Made by a program: the position numbers and the translations under genes. The notes beneath the pieces were generated by a model. The model saw only the letters and a list, made by a program, of their open reading frames with translations, searched no databases and was not told the DNA's origin. A stretch of 64,000 bases of DNA. Origin: Oxalobacter sp. GTDB taxonomy: Bacteria; Pseudomonadota; Gammaproteobacteria; Burkholderiales; Burkholderiaceae_D. This document shows positions 17,652 to 26,703 of the stretch, piece by piece (within the stretch, counting starts at the first letter, position 1; the number at the start of each line of letters is the position of its first letter). Location: assembly GCA_003605115.1 (NCBI GenBank), contig QZKY01000006.1:1-64000 (forward strand), written 5' to 3'.

Positions 17652-18773
17652 TTACTTAATCTTGGGATCAATCGCATCTCGCAAGGCATCCGTGAACAGC
17701 GAAAACGCTGTGACGAGTACGGCCATCGCGAGGGTTGCTGCCGTCAGTTGCCACCACATTCCAAGAACCAATTCATTTTGCGCTTCATTCAACATGCTGC
17801 CCCATGACACGACGCCGACCGGTACACCAAAACCCAGGAAGCTGAGAATAACTTCCGATTTGATGAAGCCGACAGCCAGCAGCGACATTTGCACCAGGGC
17901 GACATGGCTGATGTTTGGAAAGATATGGATAAACATCCGTCCGACATGCGATGCGCCAATCGCATCGGCGGCCAGTACATATTCGCGTTCCTTGTGTTTC
18001 ATGTATTCGGCACGCACCAAACGGAAGACGCCGGTCCAGCCGGTCAGACCGAGAATCAGGATGATGGTTGTCACCCCTTTCTGTTGGAGCGCGGCAGCGA
18101 CTGCCAGAATCAGGAGCAGATATGGAATGGATGTGAAAATGTTGTAGAACCAGTTGAAGAAATCATCCACGCGGCGTCCAAAGTAGCCCGCAAATGCGCC
18201 GAACAAGGTGCCGAGAAAAGTCGCCAGGAATGCCGCAACAAAGCCAACGAGGATCGAGGTTTCCGCTCCTTTGATCGTTTTCTTGACGATGTCGTGCCCC
18301 CATTTGTCTGCGCCAAATGGCAGCGTTTGTTTTTTGGAAATGCTGGCGTCGTCGAGGTAGGGGTGATTTCCGCGAATTTCCTTAAGCTCCTTTTCAAGCG
18401 GATCGGTGATGCCATAACGGTTGAGGGCACCGGTTGCAGCAGATTGCTCTGCAGCGATCTCGGCGCGCAGGGTGCGAATCACATCTTTGAGCGGATCGAC
18501 CGGGTTTTCCGGGGGCGGCGCTTCTTTGATGAAAAGGTCTGGGGCTTGCTCAGGGGCGCTGGCAGATGGCGCGCCGATGAAGCTGGGCGGCGCATAATTG
18601 ACGGCAACTTCATCTGCCCAATCGTTGGCAATCAGTCCGCTCATGGAGAAGGCAATCATCGCCATGAATGAAAGCACGATGATGAGCGATACCATCGCCA
18701 CACGATCCGTGCGCAATCGCCGCCATGCGAGCGTCCACAGACCGGGGGAGAGGTGTTGAGGGGAGCCGAACAT
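17652..18773 (-). CDS. peptide ABC transporter permease (YejE/OppC-type)
   Basis: Inner-membrane permease of the peptide importer, 373 residues. An N-terminal membrane helix is followed by a long periplasmic region (about 65-150), then the BPD_transp_1 core with about five helices starting near FGADKWGHDIVKKTIKGAETS. The coupling-helix motif EYVLAADAIGASHVGRMFIHIFP is clear. I use the ATG at 18773; a GTG two codons upstream overlaps the stop of the preceding permease gene, so the two are translationally coupled in either case. Confidence 0.93.
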   Translation of the reverse strand: MFGSPQHLSPGLWTLAWRRLRTDRVAMVSLIIVLSFMAMIAFSMSGLIANDWADEVAVNYAPPSFIGAPSASAPEQAPDLFIKEAPPPENPVDPLKDVIRTLRAEIAAEQSAATGALNRYGITDPLEKELKEIRGNHPYLDDASISKKQTLPFGADKWGHDIVKKTIKGAETSILVGFVAAFLATFLGTLFGAFAGYFGRRVDDFFNWFYNIFTSIPYLLLILAVAAALQQKGVTTIILILGLTGWTGVFRLVRAEYMKHKEREYVLAADAIGASHVGRMFIHIFPNISHVALVQMSLLAVGFIKSEVILSFLGFGVPVGVVSWGSMLNEAQNELVLGMWWQLTAATLAMAVLVTAFSLFTDALRDAIDPKIK

Positions 18774-18775
18774 GA

Positions 18776-19714
18776 TCACCGAAGTTTGACGCGCGGATCG
18801 ATGACTTGATACAGCCAGTCCGCCAGCAGGTTAAACAACATGGTTGCGAAAGCCACATAAACGGTGATGGCCTTGATCACAGGAAAATCGCTGCGCTCAA
18901 CCGCGAGAATGATTTCTCGTCCAATACCCGGAATGGAAAAGAAACGCTCGACCAGAAACGCGCCGATCAGAAGCGCCGGCAGATTCGACATCACATGCGT
19001 GACGATGGGGATGCCGGCATTGCGCAAGACGTGTACCCACAGGATGCGCGATTCGCTCAAGCCTTTTGCACGCGCTGTGCGCACATAATCCTGATTGACT
19101 TCATCGAGCATGAACGTGCGGAAGAGACGCAAGTTCGGTGCGAGACTGACCGCCAGCAAAATCAGGATGGGGAGTGCGGCATAACGAAACAGGTTTTCTG
19201 AAAAACCCTCTCCCCAGCCCTGCACAGGAAAGAGGCCGAGTTTGTGGGCGAGGCCATATTGAAAGACAATGATGTATACCAGAATGCTGATCGACATCCC
19301 GATGGTGCAGACGATCATCACCGTGCGATCAGTGAGCGAGCCGCGCAAACGTGCGACGGCCAGCGCGAGTGCTATCGCGATAGTGGTTTCCAGGATCGTC
19401 AAGGGAATCAACAGGGTCAACGAGGGTCCCAGACGTGTGGCCAGAATGCGTGAGACCGGTTCACCGGTACTCCAGCTCGTGCCAAAGTCAAAAGTCAGAA
19501 TTTGTTTAATGAAGATCCAGAGTTGTACAAAGATCGGTTCGTCGATGCCCAACTGCTTGCGGATGTTTGCAATCTGCTCCGGGTTCGACATTTTGCCGGC
19601 CAAAATATAGGCGGGATCACCCGCGACCCAATTGAAGAGCAAAAAGACCAGCAAAATGACCCCCAGCATCGTGGGGATCATTTGCCACAGTCTTCTGATC
19701 AAGTAGGTGGACAT
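18776..19714 (-). CDS. peptide ABC transporter permease (YejB/OppB-type)
   Basis: Second permease of the same importer, 312 residues. It has the OppB-type N-terminus (STYLIRRLWQMIPTMLGVILLVF), six predicted helices and the coupling motif DYVRTARAKGLSESRILWVHVLRNA. It follows the M3 peptidase gene by 72 bp and overlaps or abuts the next permease. With the binding protein, second permease and ATPase it forms a complete ABC importer. Confidence 0.94.
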   Translation of the reverse strand: MSTYLIRRLWQMIPTMLGVILLVFLLFNWVAGDPAYILAGKMSNPEQIANIRKQLGIDEPIFVQLWIFIKQILTFDFGTSWSTGEPVSRILATRLGPSLTLLIPLTILETTIAIALALAVARLRGSLTDRTVMIVCTIGMSISILVYIIVFQYGLAHKLGLFPVQGWGEGFSENLFRYAALPILILLAVSLAPNLRLFRTFMLDEVNQDYVRTARAKGLSESRILWVHVLRNAGIPIVTHVMSNLPALLIGAFLVERFFSIPGIGREIILAVERSDFPVIKAITVYVAFATMLFNLLADWLYQVIDPRVKLR

Positions 19715-19786
19715 GCAATCAATCCCGTTCTACAAAATGCAATGTTGAGCGGCTTTTTGCGAAATTTTGCCCGTCAGACAGGATGC

Positions 19787-21820
19787 TCATGGCTTAGAAA
19801 GTGATGCAGGTACACCACTGATCTCGTTGAAGAATGCCTGACTGCTGGGTTCACGGCCAAGGAAACTGCGCACAAGTGCTCTGCCACGCAATTCGCCGCC
19901 GCGCTCCAGGATGGTTTTGCGGTACAGCATGCCGATGTCCGTGTTCATTAAATTGTCGCCAAAGCGCGAGACCATGTCCATCGCCAGCACTTCGGACCAC
20001 ATGTAACCGTAGTATCCCGCTGCATAGCCTCCCATCAAGTGATTGAACTGCCCCGGGAATTCGGTTCCTTTGACGTATCCGAGCGGTGTCGCGCCTTCCA
20101 TTTTTTGCCAGGTTGTGAGGGGATCGCTTTCGTCGCTCTGGTGGAGTGCCATGTCAAACGTCGCATATAAATGTTGTCGTGCATAACGGTTGCCAAGGCC
20201 GAAATGATGTGCGGCTTTCAGACGCAGCAACAAATCGTTGTCAACCTGCGGGCATGGTGTTGTGCAAAATTGCGGGATCATCGCCAGGGTTTCCTTGCGA
20301 CGCGCCCATTCTTCAAACATTTGCGACGGCGCTTCCACAAAGTCTTGTTCGACGCTGGTGCCCGCGTGATCGACAAAGCGTGTTTTGGAGAGTGCGCCGT
20401 GCATCAGATGACCAAACTCGTGTAGGAGGGTTTCGAGTTCGTTGCTATCCAGACCCTCGCGATTGAAGTTGGCGACCATGACGGATATGGGGGTGCGCTT
20501 TGCCAGTGTACTGGATCCGCGCACGCCGAAGACGGCGGCGTGACCGTATTTTCCTTTGCGCGGGAATAAATCGAAATAAATTCCACCAATGCGCGCCAGG
20601 GTCTTGCTATCGTAAATGTCGTAGTACGTGACATCCTTGTGCCACAGCGGCACTTTTGCGGGCTTGAATTGCACACCATACAGAATGCCGGACATGGCCA
20701 TCACCCATTTGACAGAAGCCTGTGTCGGAAAATATTTGCGCAAGGCATTTTGATCGATATGATGAATCGCCTGTTTCATTTTTTCCTGCCAGTAAGCGAT
20801 GTCCCAGCGTTCAATGACCGTTTCTTCCAGCGGCGTGCCGAGCGCTCTGGATTTGAAGATGCGCATGTCGGCGAGTTCCTGCTTTTCCAGATCGGTTACA
20901 GCGGTTTGTACATCAGCCAGAAAACCATTGACGGCATCCGGCTTGCCCGCCATGCGACGACGCAAAACAAATTCAGCGTAATTATTAAAGCCGAACAGTT
21001 GCGCCATTTCTTGACGTAGCGCGATGGCTTCTTTCATCAGTGCCAGGTTTTTTGGTGTGCCGCGATTGACAAAGGCAAACTGGTAACGCTTGCGCGCATC
21101 GCTGCTGTTGGCGGATTGCATGAAAGGCATGTAGTCGGTGTAATCGAATCCGAGCTGATAATTGCCTTTGGCATCGCGTTTGGCTTTGGCCAGAAAATTC
21201 TCCGGCAAGCCTTGCATTTCCTCCGGCGTGAAACTTAGCTTCTGCGGGTTGTCGCGGATGTTGCGCGCGAAAGTTTGTTTCAGTTCCGTGAGTCTCACGA
21301 GGATTTTTTTCATGCGCTTTTGTTTTTCGGGCGGGAGCGAGACGCCGGTATCGTCAAAACTGTCGAGGATGTCTTGCTTTAGTTTCTTTTCAATGGCATC
21401 CGTAGGTTGTGTGGCTTTGATCTTGTTGTAGAGTTTGGCGTTCTGGAAAAGATCGGTGGCGAATTTCGTAATGCTGATCTGACAGGGTTCGGCGCTTTTC
21501 CGAACCGCTGGGTTAGGAGAGACGTGATTCAGCAGGCCGACCGGGCCATGCAAGTCTTCCAGCGCGATTTGCAGCGCGTTCCATTCTTTAAAGACGAGGC
21601 TGCTTGAGGAGCGCTTCCCCGCGACAGGCGCCTCCAGTTTTTTTACCATCGCGCGCAAATCATCCAGGCCATCTTCGCAGCGCGTGGCCAGCTCACGCGC
21701 TTTCAGAATGGGAATATGCGGACGGTTCCCGGATCGCTCAGCCGAGAAAGCGATGACGGGAATCAGCAAGGATAAAAGAAGCAGGAGACTGGTGCTGAAG
21801 TTGTGGCGAACGGGGTTCAT
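19787..21820 (-). CDS. M3 family oligopeptidase with signal peptide
   Basis: Zinc metallopeptidase of the thimet oligopeptidase/oligopeptidase A family, which cuts short peptides. The catalytic helix HEFGHLMH (HExxH) is near residue 466, and the downstream Glu ligand region is FVEAPSQMFEEW. From the ATG at 21820 the 677-residue protein starts with a signal sequence (about 1-27, LLLLLSLLIPVIAFSA), so it is predicted to be periplasmic, unlike cytosolic OpdA. An AGGA ribosome site supports this start. It lies inside the peptide-importer operon, right after the binding-protein gene, suggesting trimming of peptides before uptake (inference). Confidence 0.93.
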   Translation of the reverse strand: MNPVRHNFSTSLLLLLSLLIPVIAFSAERSGNRPHIPILKARELATRCEDGLDDLRAMVKKLEAPVAGKRSSSSLVFKEWNALQIALEDLHGPVGLLNHVSPNPAVRKSAEPCQISITKFATDLFQNAKLYNKIKATQPTDAIEKKLKQDILDSFDDTGVSLPPEKQKRMKKILVRLTELKQTFARNIRDNPQKLSFTPEEMQGLPENFLAKAKRDAKGNYQLGFDYTDYMPFMQSANSSDARKRYQFAFVNRGTPKNLALMKEAIALRQEMAQLFGFNNYAEFVLRRRMAGKPDAVNGFLADVQTAVTDLEKQELADMRIFKSRALGTPLEETVIERWDIAYWQEKMKQAIHHIDQNALRKYFPTQASVKWVMAMSGILYGVQFKPAKVPLWHKDVTYYDIYDSKTLARIGGIYFDLFPRKGKYGHAAVFGVRGSSTLAKRTPISVMVANFNREGLDSNELETLLHEFGHLMHGALSKTRFVDHAGTSVEQDFVEAPSQMFEEWARRKETLAMIPQFCTTPCPQVDNDLLLRLKAAHHFGLGNRYARQHLYATFDMALHQSDESDPLTTWQKMEGATPLGYVKGTEFPGQFNHLMGGYAAGYYGYMWSEVLAMDMVSRFGDNLMNTDIGMLYRKTILERGGELRGRALVRSFLGREPSSQAFFNEISGVPASLSKP

Positions 21821-21879
21821 GGTCAAAGAGATCCTGACAAGAGAAAGGGGATTTTGCCTGAAATGGAGAGGAGGATGCA

Positions 21880-23661
21880 TTATTTTCGCTTCTTGATGTC
21901 GATATACACCCACTCTGTATGCAAGATGGGATGTTTTTTGTATCCCACAACATGGGCTTGCGTAAGCATGTTGCGATAGCGCGCATAAGCGATCAAGGTC
22001 GGCGCATAGACTTCGATGAGTCGCGCCATCTTGTGATAGAGCAGATCGCGCTCAGCTCCGTGCGGTAATTTTTGGGATTGTTCGTAATAGCCGTCGAATT
22101 CTGCGATTCGCATGCAGCCATTGTTGCTTTGCCCGATATTTTTTCCATAAAAAAGTTGCATGAAATTGTCGCCATCGGGGTAGTCCGCAATCCACGGGCT
22201 GCTGCGCATCATCAGCTTGCATTGCTTTTCCGCTTTGAGCATCTCGGGGAAGAGTCGCTTGTCGCTTTCCATGCGGATGGCCAGCGAATCGAAAGTTCTT
22301 TTCCACATCTCTGCCTGTTGCTGGCCGGTGGAATCAGGGCGCGTTGTGAGGCGAATGGTGAGCGGCAATCCGGTTGGGAGGGTACGCCAACCGTCCGCTC
22401 CTTTTTTGTAGCCGAATCTGTCTAGCAATGCGTTCGCGGTTTTTGGGTCGAAGCGCACGCTGCTACGGTATGCCGGATCGTGACCAACGACGCCGGGCGG
22501 AATCGGAAAGTGAAGTCGAACAGCCTGACCGTTCCAGATGACGGCGATCTCTTCATCCACATTGTGCGCCATGGCAATCGCACGGCGGAGGGCAATTTTT
22601 TCTTTCGTCAAACCGCCCAGGATCGGATCTTGCAGATTGAAATAATAGTGGCTGAGTTCGGGTTCGATTTGTCGCGAAAGAGAGATGCCCTTGGCAGCGA
22701 GGGCTGGACGCAGTCGCCCATTGTCGATGGCCTTGGGTGCCAAGGGGCCATCCAGATTGAAAAGATCAATTTCGCCATTCTGGAATGCGAGCCAACGCGA
22801 TTGATCTTCCGGCACGACACTGATTTCCACCCGGCCAATTTGCGGCATCGTTTTGCCTTGCATGGCCGCGACGATTTTCTGATCTTCCGGATCATGAGCA
22901 GATTCAAAGTTCCAGATGAATCCTCTGTACGACGGGCTCGCGGCGAGCACAATTTTGGCACCCCGCTTCCAGCTTGAGAGGAGGTATGGTCCGGTGCCGA
23001 CTGGGTGTGCCATCGCATGGCCGTTGGTATCTCGATAGGCTTCGATGACTTCGCGTGCGACAGCGCCAGTCGGCGAGTGCGCCAGGATGTGTCCCAGGTT
23101 GTAATCGGGTCGAGTCAGGCGGATGCGCAAGGTGTAGCGATCCAACAGTTCCAGTCCTGCGATTTTGGCATCGTAATCGAATTGCCCAGAGGCTTTGGCG
23201 TTGAGAGCGAGGGCATCCAGCCCGACAAGTTTGCCCTCCAGCAGCCAGCTCCAAGGGGAGCGCAGCTTGGGATCCATGAGACGCTTGAGGGAATAAACAT
23301 AGTCGGCCATGGACAATTCGCGACGATTGCCACCGAAAGCGGGGTCATCGGCAAAATAAATGCCACGTTTTAAACGAATGATCCAGGTTTTTCCGCCATC
23401 GGTGATAACCGGCAATCCGTCAGCCGTTTGCGGGACAAGTTTGGCGGGGCGCGCCAGGTAATCGTAGGTGTACAGTGTCTCGAAGATCGAGGCCACTACT
23501 TGCGAAGAATACAGATCATGCACGGCCACGGGGTCGAATCCCGTTTCGGCCGACGGGATCACCGTGCGCAAGACTTTGTTGGGGTCGGCAGCAATGGCGG
23601 GTCGCCCCAGGGCGCAGGCAAAGAAGATGACGAACAGCCAGCGAAAAAAAGACAAGGGCAT
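21880..23661 (-). CDS. peptide ABC transporter substrate-binding protein (family 5)
   Basis: Periplasmic binding protein of the importer, SBP_bac_5 family, 593 residues. A signal peptide ends at about AIA24, followed by ADPNKVLRTVIPSAETGFDP. The family-5 features are visible: the TGPYLLSSWKRG segment, the long C-terminal lobe and RRAIAMAHNVDEEI. The ATG at 23661 is chosen over an in-frame TTG three codons upstream. It is the first gene of the leftward operon and is divergent from the parvulin gene, with 254 bp between the starts that must hold both promoters. Ligand unknown; peptides are the usual guess. Confidence 0.93.
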   Translation of the reverse strand: MPLSFFRWLFVIFFACALGRPAIAADPNKVLRTVIPSAETGFDPVAVHDLYSSQVVASIFETLYTYDYLARPAKLVPQTADGLPVITDGGKTWIIRLKRGIYFADDPAFGGNRRELSMADYVYSLKRLMDPKLRSPWSWLLEGKLVGLDALALNAKASGQFDYDAKIAGLELLDRYTLRIRLTRPDYNLGHILAHSPTGAVAREVIEAYRDTNGHAMAHPVGTGPYLLSSWKRGAKIVLAASPSYRGFIWNFESAHDPEDQKIVAAMQGKTMPQIGRVEISVVPEDQSRWLAFQNGEIDLFNLDGPLAPKAIDNGRLRPALAAKGISLSRQIEPELSHYYFNLQDPILGGLTKEKIALRRAIAMAHNVDEEIAVIWNGQAVRLHFPIPPGVVGHDPAYRSSVRFDPKTANALLDRFGYKKGADGWRTLPTGLPLTIRLTTRPDSTGQQQAEMWKRTFDSLAIRMESDKRLFPEMLKAEKQCKLMMRSSPWIADYPDGDNFMQLFYGKNIGQSNNGCMRIAEFDGYYEQSQKLPHGAERDLLYHKMARLIEVYAPTLIAYARYRNMLTQAHVVGYKKHPILHTEWVYIDIKKRK

Positions 23662-23915
23662 GGCTCCCAAGGTTCAGAAAGACGGTTTTCGCATTGTACG
23701 ATGCTATTCTCCCCGGAGACGCTTACCGCGCTCCATTTTCTGGCGTAGAATGAGCCGTTCTCGGGAACCCGGAAGGCGTAGGCTGTTAGGCAAGCGTATG
23801 CGCATTTCTGTGACATGCTCCCCGGAATGTGGAGGGGTCGCTGGGGAATCGGCGGTAGGCAGGATTCTTTCGGGCGCATTGAATGATTTTGTTACCCAGA
23901 AAAAGGATACACACC

Positions 23916-24695
23916 ATGAACCTACGTATTGTCCGTTTGTTGGCGGCTTCATGCGCTTTTTTGACGCTGCCTGTTTTGGCGCAAACCCTTGCAACCGTCA
24001 ACGGCAAAGCCATTCCGGCGTCCCGCGCGAACGCGATTATCAAGCAACTGGTGGCACACGGCCAGAAGGACACTCCGGAATTGCGCAACATGATCAAGAA
24101 TGAATTGGTTATGCGAGAAGTGTTGATGCAGGAAGCCAATCGCAAAAAAATTGCCAGCAAGCCCGATGTGAAGATGCAGATCGATAGCACACGTGAGACG
24201 ATCATCATCAATGCACTGCGTGCAGATTTCGCCAAAAAGCATCCCGTGACAGACGACGACATTAGCAAGGAATATGACCGCTATAAAAAAGCGGCTGGCG
24301 ATACGGATTACCGCATACGCCACATTTTGCTGGCCAATGAAGCCGATGCCAAGGACGTGATTGCCAAGCTCAAGGATGGCGGCAACTTTGAAGATTTGGC
24401 CAAGGAAAAATCCAAAGACACGGTTTCAGCGCAAAAAGGTGGCGACATTGACTGGGGTAATCCCAGCAAGTATGTCAAACCGTTTTCTGATGCGATGGTC
24501 AAGCTTTCGAAAGGACAGTACACCGAAACCCCTGTCCAGACTGACTTTGGTTATCACGTAATCAAACTGGAAGACACCCGCCCCAGTGCTTTCCCGGCAC
24601 TGGAAGAAGTGAAGCCACAGGTTGCCAAAGCCGTGACGGAGCGTCGTCTCAAGGAATATTTTGATGGGCTCTTCAAAAAAGCAAAAGTGAAGTAG
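23916..24695 (+). CDS. parvulin-type peptidyl-prolyl isomerase (PpiC/PrsA-like)
   Basis: Predicted periplasmic foldase. From the ATG at 23916 (AAGGA ribosome site) it has 259 residues: a signal peptide (about 1-22, ending VLA/QT), an N-terminal chaperone-like region, and a rotamase domain at about 130-222 with IRHILLANEADAKD, KGGDIDW and DFGYHVIKLED, the standard parvulin motifs. It stands alone and is closed by a strong hairpin terminator. Client proteins are not predictable. Confidence 0.93.
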   Translation: MNLRIVRLLAASCAFLTLPVLAQTLATVNGKAIPASRANAIIKQLVAHGQKDTPELRNMIKNELVMREVLMQEANRKKIASKPDVKMQIDSTRETIIINALRADFAKKHPVTDDDISKEYDRYKKAAGDTDYRIRHILLANEADAKDVIAKLKDGGNFEDLAKEKSKDTVSAQKGGDIDWGNPSKYVKPFSDAMVKLSKGQYTETPVQTDFGYHVIKLEDTRPSAFPALEEVKPQVAKAVTERRLKEYFDGLFKKAKVK

Positions 24696-24730
24696 CTTGG
24701 AATGGTCGGGCAGCTTGTCCGGCCATCAAC

Positions 24731-24768
24731 AAAAAAACACGCGCACGGTAACCATGCGCGTGTTTTGT
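24731..24768. terminator. bidirectional terminator after the parvulin gene
   Basis: A perfect 12-bp stem, AAAACACGCGCA / TGCGCGTGTTTT, has an A run before and a T run after it. It serves the parvulin gene and probably the small convergent gene at 24806-25018. Confidence 0.9.
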
Positions 24769-24805
24769 TTTGTAGGAATTATTCTGATGGCTTGTAGGAT
24801 GATTC

Positions 24806-25018
24806 TTATGATTCTGGTGCAGCAAAGAGCGAGATTTTTCCTGTGGCTGGCGCCATGGCTCTGGTGGCATCCATTCGGATCTCCCGCATTTTTTCTGCCT
24901 TGGCCAAGCGTACCAGGTTGCGCATCGACTCTCTGAAGTAGTACTTTTCCCTGGGGTCTGAAAATTTGGCAAAGCTGACTGCGATTAACTCATCGATAGT
25001 CTTCTCCGTAAGGTTCAT
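24806..25018 (-). CDS. small conserved-looking hypothetical protein
   Basis: A 70-residue protein of unknown function. It is charged and mostly helical (TIDELIAVSFAKFSDPREKY, then FRESMRNLVRLAKAEKMREI), with no membrane segment or cysteine motif. AGGA lies about 13 bases before the ATG, and a good terminator follows it. The amino-acid composition looks like a real protein, and the competing frame on the same strand (to 24673) does not. Could be a small regulator; I see no evidence for any role. Confidence 0.55.
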   Translation of the reverse strand: MNLTEKTIDELIAVSFAKFSDPREKYYFRESMRNLVRLAKAEKMREIRMDATRAMAPATGKISLFAAPES

Positions 25019-25352
25019 TGCGATTCATCCTGTGGTTGTAGGGTTGAAGAAACTGCAGGTCACATTTTGGAAGATGGGCTCCCCGAACTCGTTGAGAAAG
25101 ATCAAGCGCTCTTCGCGTTATTAACTGCTGAACAATAAGAAAATTCTTACAAATGACAATGTTTTTTTAGTGAAACATTCCTGCAAAAAAGTGGCATTTT
25201 GTACATGAGGGGTATGCGGGCAAATAGTGTTGCGGCTCCCTGCACAGCATGGGTGATGAAATTTTTTGTGGGGGAGTATGTGAGACGAAACAGCCCGCTT
25301 ATTTTTTTAAGCGGGCTGTTTGAAGTGATGGGTGAAGTGAGGCGTGAGGCAA
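25019..25352. other. 334-bp gap: AT-rich stretch and one terminator
   Basis: No convincing coding frame. About 25130-25200 is AT-rich and could hold the promoter of the small gene at 24806-25018. The rest is explained by the hairpin at 25288-25322 after the esterase gene. Confidence 0.6.
25288..25322. terminator. terminator after the esterase gene
   Basis: A perfect 14-bp stem, AAACAGCCCGCTTA / TAAGCGGGCTGTTT, with a 7-base T-rich loop lies 30 bp after the esterase stop codon. Confidence 0.85.
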
Positions 25353-26030
25353 TTATTTTGCAAGGAGCTTGCGCAGCCAATTACCGATATCAATGATTTC
25401 CGGCATGCAGAGTGTGTGCGGCATTTCGTATTCATGCCACGTGACATTTTGACCGAGTTCCTGCATCACTTTCAGCGCAGCTTCTGCGCGGAAAATCGGT
25501 ACAACATCATCGTGCGTACCGTGAGCATAGAAAACAGGGACATCCTTGTTGGCGGGGTTGTAGCGCTCCTTGAATTTTCCGAGCATGGGAATGTAGCCGG
25601 AAAGACCAATCACACCAGCGAGTTTTTCTGGATAGCAGAGCGCGGTCTCGAGCGCCATCGCGCAGCCTTGCGAAAAGCCTGCGAGGAAAATCTGGTTTGC
25701 CGGAATGCCGCGTTCTTTCTCTTGCGCGATCAATTCCTCGATCCATTCTTTTGATTGGTTGACGCCGTCGCTGTCTTCGTTCCTGTCGTCTGCGAAATCG
25801 CCGAAGATGTCGAACCACGCGCTCATTTCATAGCCGCCGTTGGCGGTGACGGGGCGTTCGATTGCATGCGGAAAGATGAAGCGAATTGGTGGACAATCGG
25901 AAAGATCAAACTCTGGTACCAGCGGGACAAAGCTGGAACCGTGATCGCCGATACCGTGCATCCAGATAATCGAAACGGTGGGGTTTTCTGCGGTTTCGAC
26001 TACATCGTATTCGAGAAAAGGTGTCGTCAT
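25353..26030 (-). CDS. alpha/beta hydrolase, phospholipase/carboxylesterase family
   Basis: Small cytosolic esterase of the type that includes bacterial carboxylesterase II and eukaryotic acyl-protein thioesterase. It has 225 residues from the ATG at 26030. The catalytic triad is visible: Ser120 in GFSQGCA, an Asp in HGTHDDVVP (174/175) and His205 in EMPHTL. The oxyanion loop is WMHGIGDHGSSF. AAAGG precedes the start; a longer open frame to 26147 has no ribosome site. It lies 43 bp downstream of mog. Natural substrate unknown. Confidence 0.92.
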   Translation of the reverse strand: MTTPFLEYDVVETAENPTVSIIWMHGIGDHGSSFVPLVPEFDLSDCPPIRFIFPHAIERPVTANGGYEMSAWFDIFGDFADDRNEDSDGVNQSKEWIEELIAQEKERGIPANQIFLAGFSQGCAMALETALCYPEKLAGVIGLSGYIPMLGKFKERYNPANKDVPVFYAHGTHDDVVPIFRAEAALKVMQELGQNVTWHEYEMPHTLCMPEIIDIGNWLRKLLAK

Positions 26031-26073
26031 GTGGCCTTTCAAATAAAGTGGAAAAGAAAAATTATTCTCGGGG

Positions 26074-26703
26074 TTATTTTCGAGCGGCTGCCTTCGGCCG
26101 GAATATCTTGCAAAACGCCTCATGCGTTTCGATAGTGGCGCCGCCAATCAAGTCGATGCAGTATGGTACTGCAGCAAAGATGCCCGCCACAAGTTGTTGG
26201 CCATGCGCATCTTTTACGCCGCCAAGTGTTTCACGAATGGCGTTTGGTTGTCCCGGCAGATTCAGAATGAGTGCTGCGTGGGTAGGGGTTTCACGAATGA
26301 CTGCCACCTGGCGCGAGAGCACTGCAGTTGGTACGAAGTGCAAGCTGATTTGGCGCATCTGTTCGCCGAAGCCCGGCATTTCTTTTGTGGCGATAGCGCG
26401 TGTGGCTTCGGGGGTGACATCGCGGCGTGTCGGCCCCGTGCCGCCGGTGGTGATAACGAGATCACAGCCAAGCGTATCGACCAGTTCAATCAGAGTCGAT
26501 TCAATCTCTGCGCGTTCATCGGGGATGAGGCGTGACACACTGCGCCAGGGGGTGGAGATGGCTTGATCGAACCATTCCTGCAAGGCGGGAATGCCCTTGT
26601 CTTCGTAGCGTCCATCGGAGGCGCGATCCGAGATCGAAACGAAGCCAATTAAAGCTTCATCAGGACGCATCTTCGCTGAGGGTGTGTTCGCTGAGGTCAT
26701 CAT
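26074..26703 (-). CDS. mog: molybdopterin adenylyltransferase
   Basis: Adenylates molybdopterin before molybdenum insertion in molybdenum cofactor synthesis. The 209-residue protein has the MoaB/Mog core TTGGTGPTRRDVTPEAT and the N-terminal IGFVSISDRASDGRYEDKG, closest to the MogA branch. GGAG four bases before the ATG supports the start. It overlaps the end of darP by 44 bp in another frame, so translation is likely coupled. No other moa/moe gene is in the window. Confidence 0.92.
   Translation of the reverse strand: MMTSANTPSAKMRPDEALIGFVSISDRASDGRYEDKGIPALQEWFDQAISTPWRSVSRLIPDERAEIESTLIELVDTLGCDLVITTGGTGPTRRDVTPEATRAIATKEMPGFGEQMRQISLHFVPTAVLSRQVAVIRETPTHAALILNLPGQPNAIRETLGGVKDAHGQQLVAGIFAAVPYCIDLIGGATIETHEAFCKIFRPKAAARK

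Noticed and set aside
24673-24972. 99-residue minus-strand frame after the parvulin gene
   Set aside because: It runs through the terminator hairpin and overlaps the better-supported 70-residue gene.
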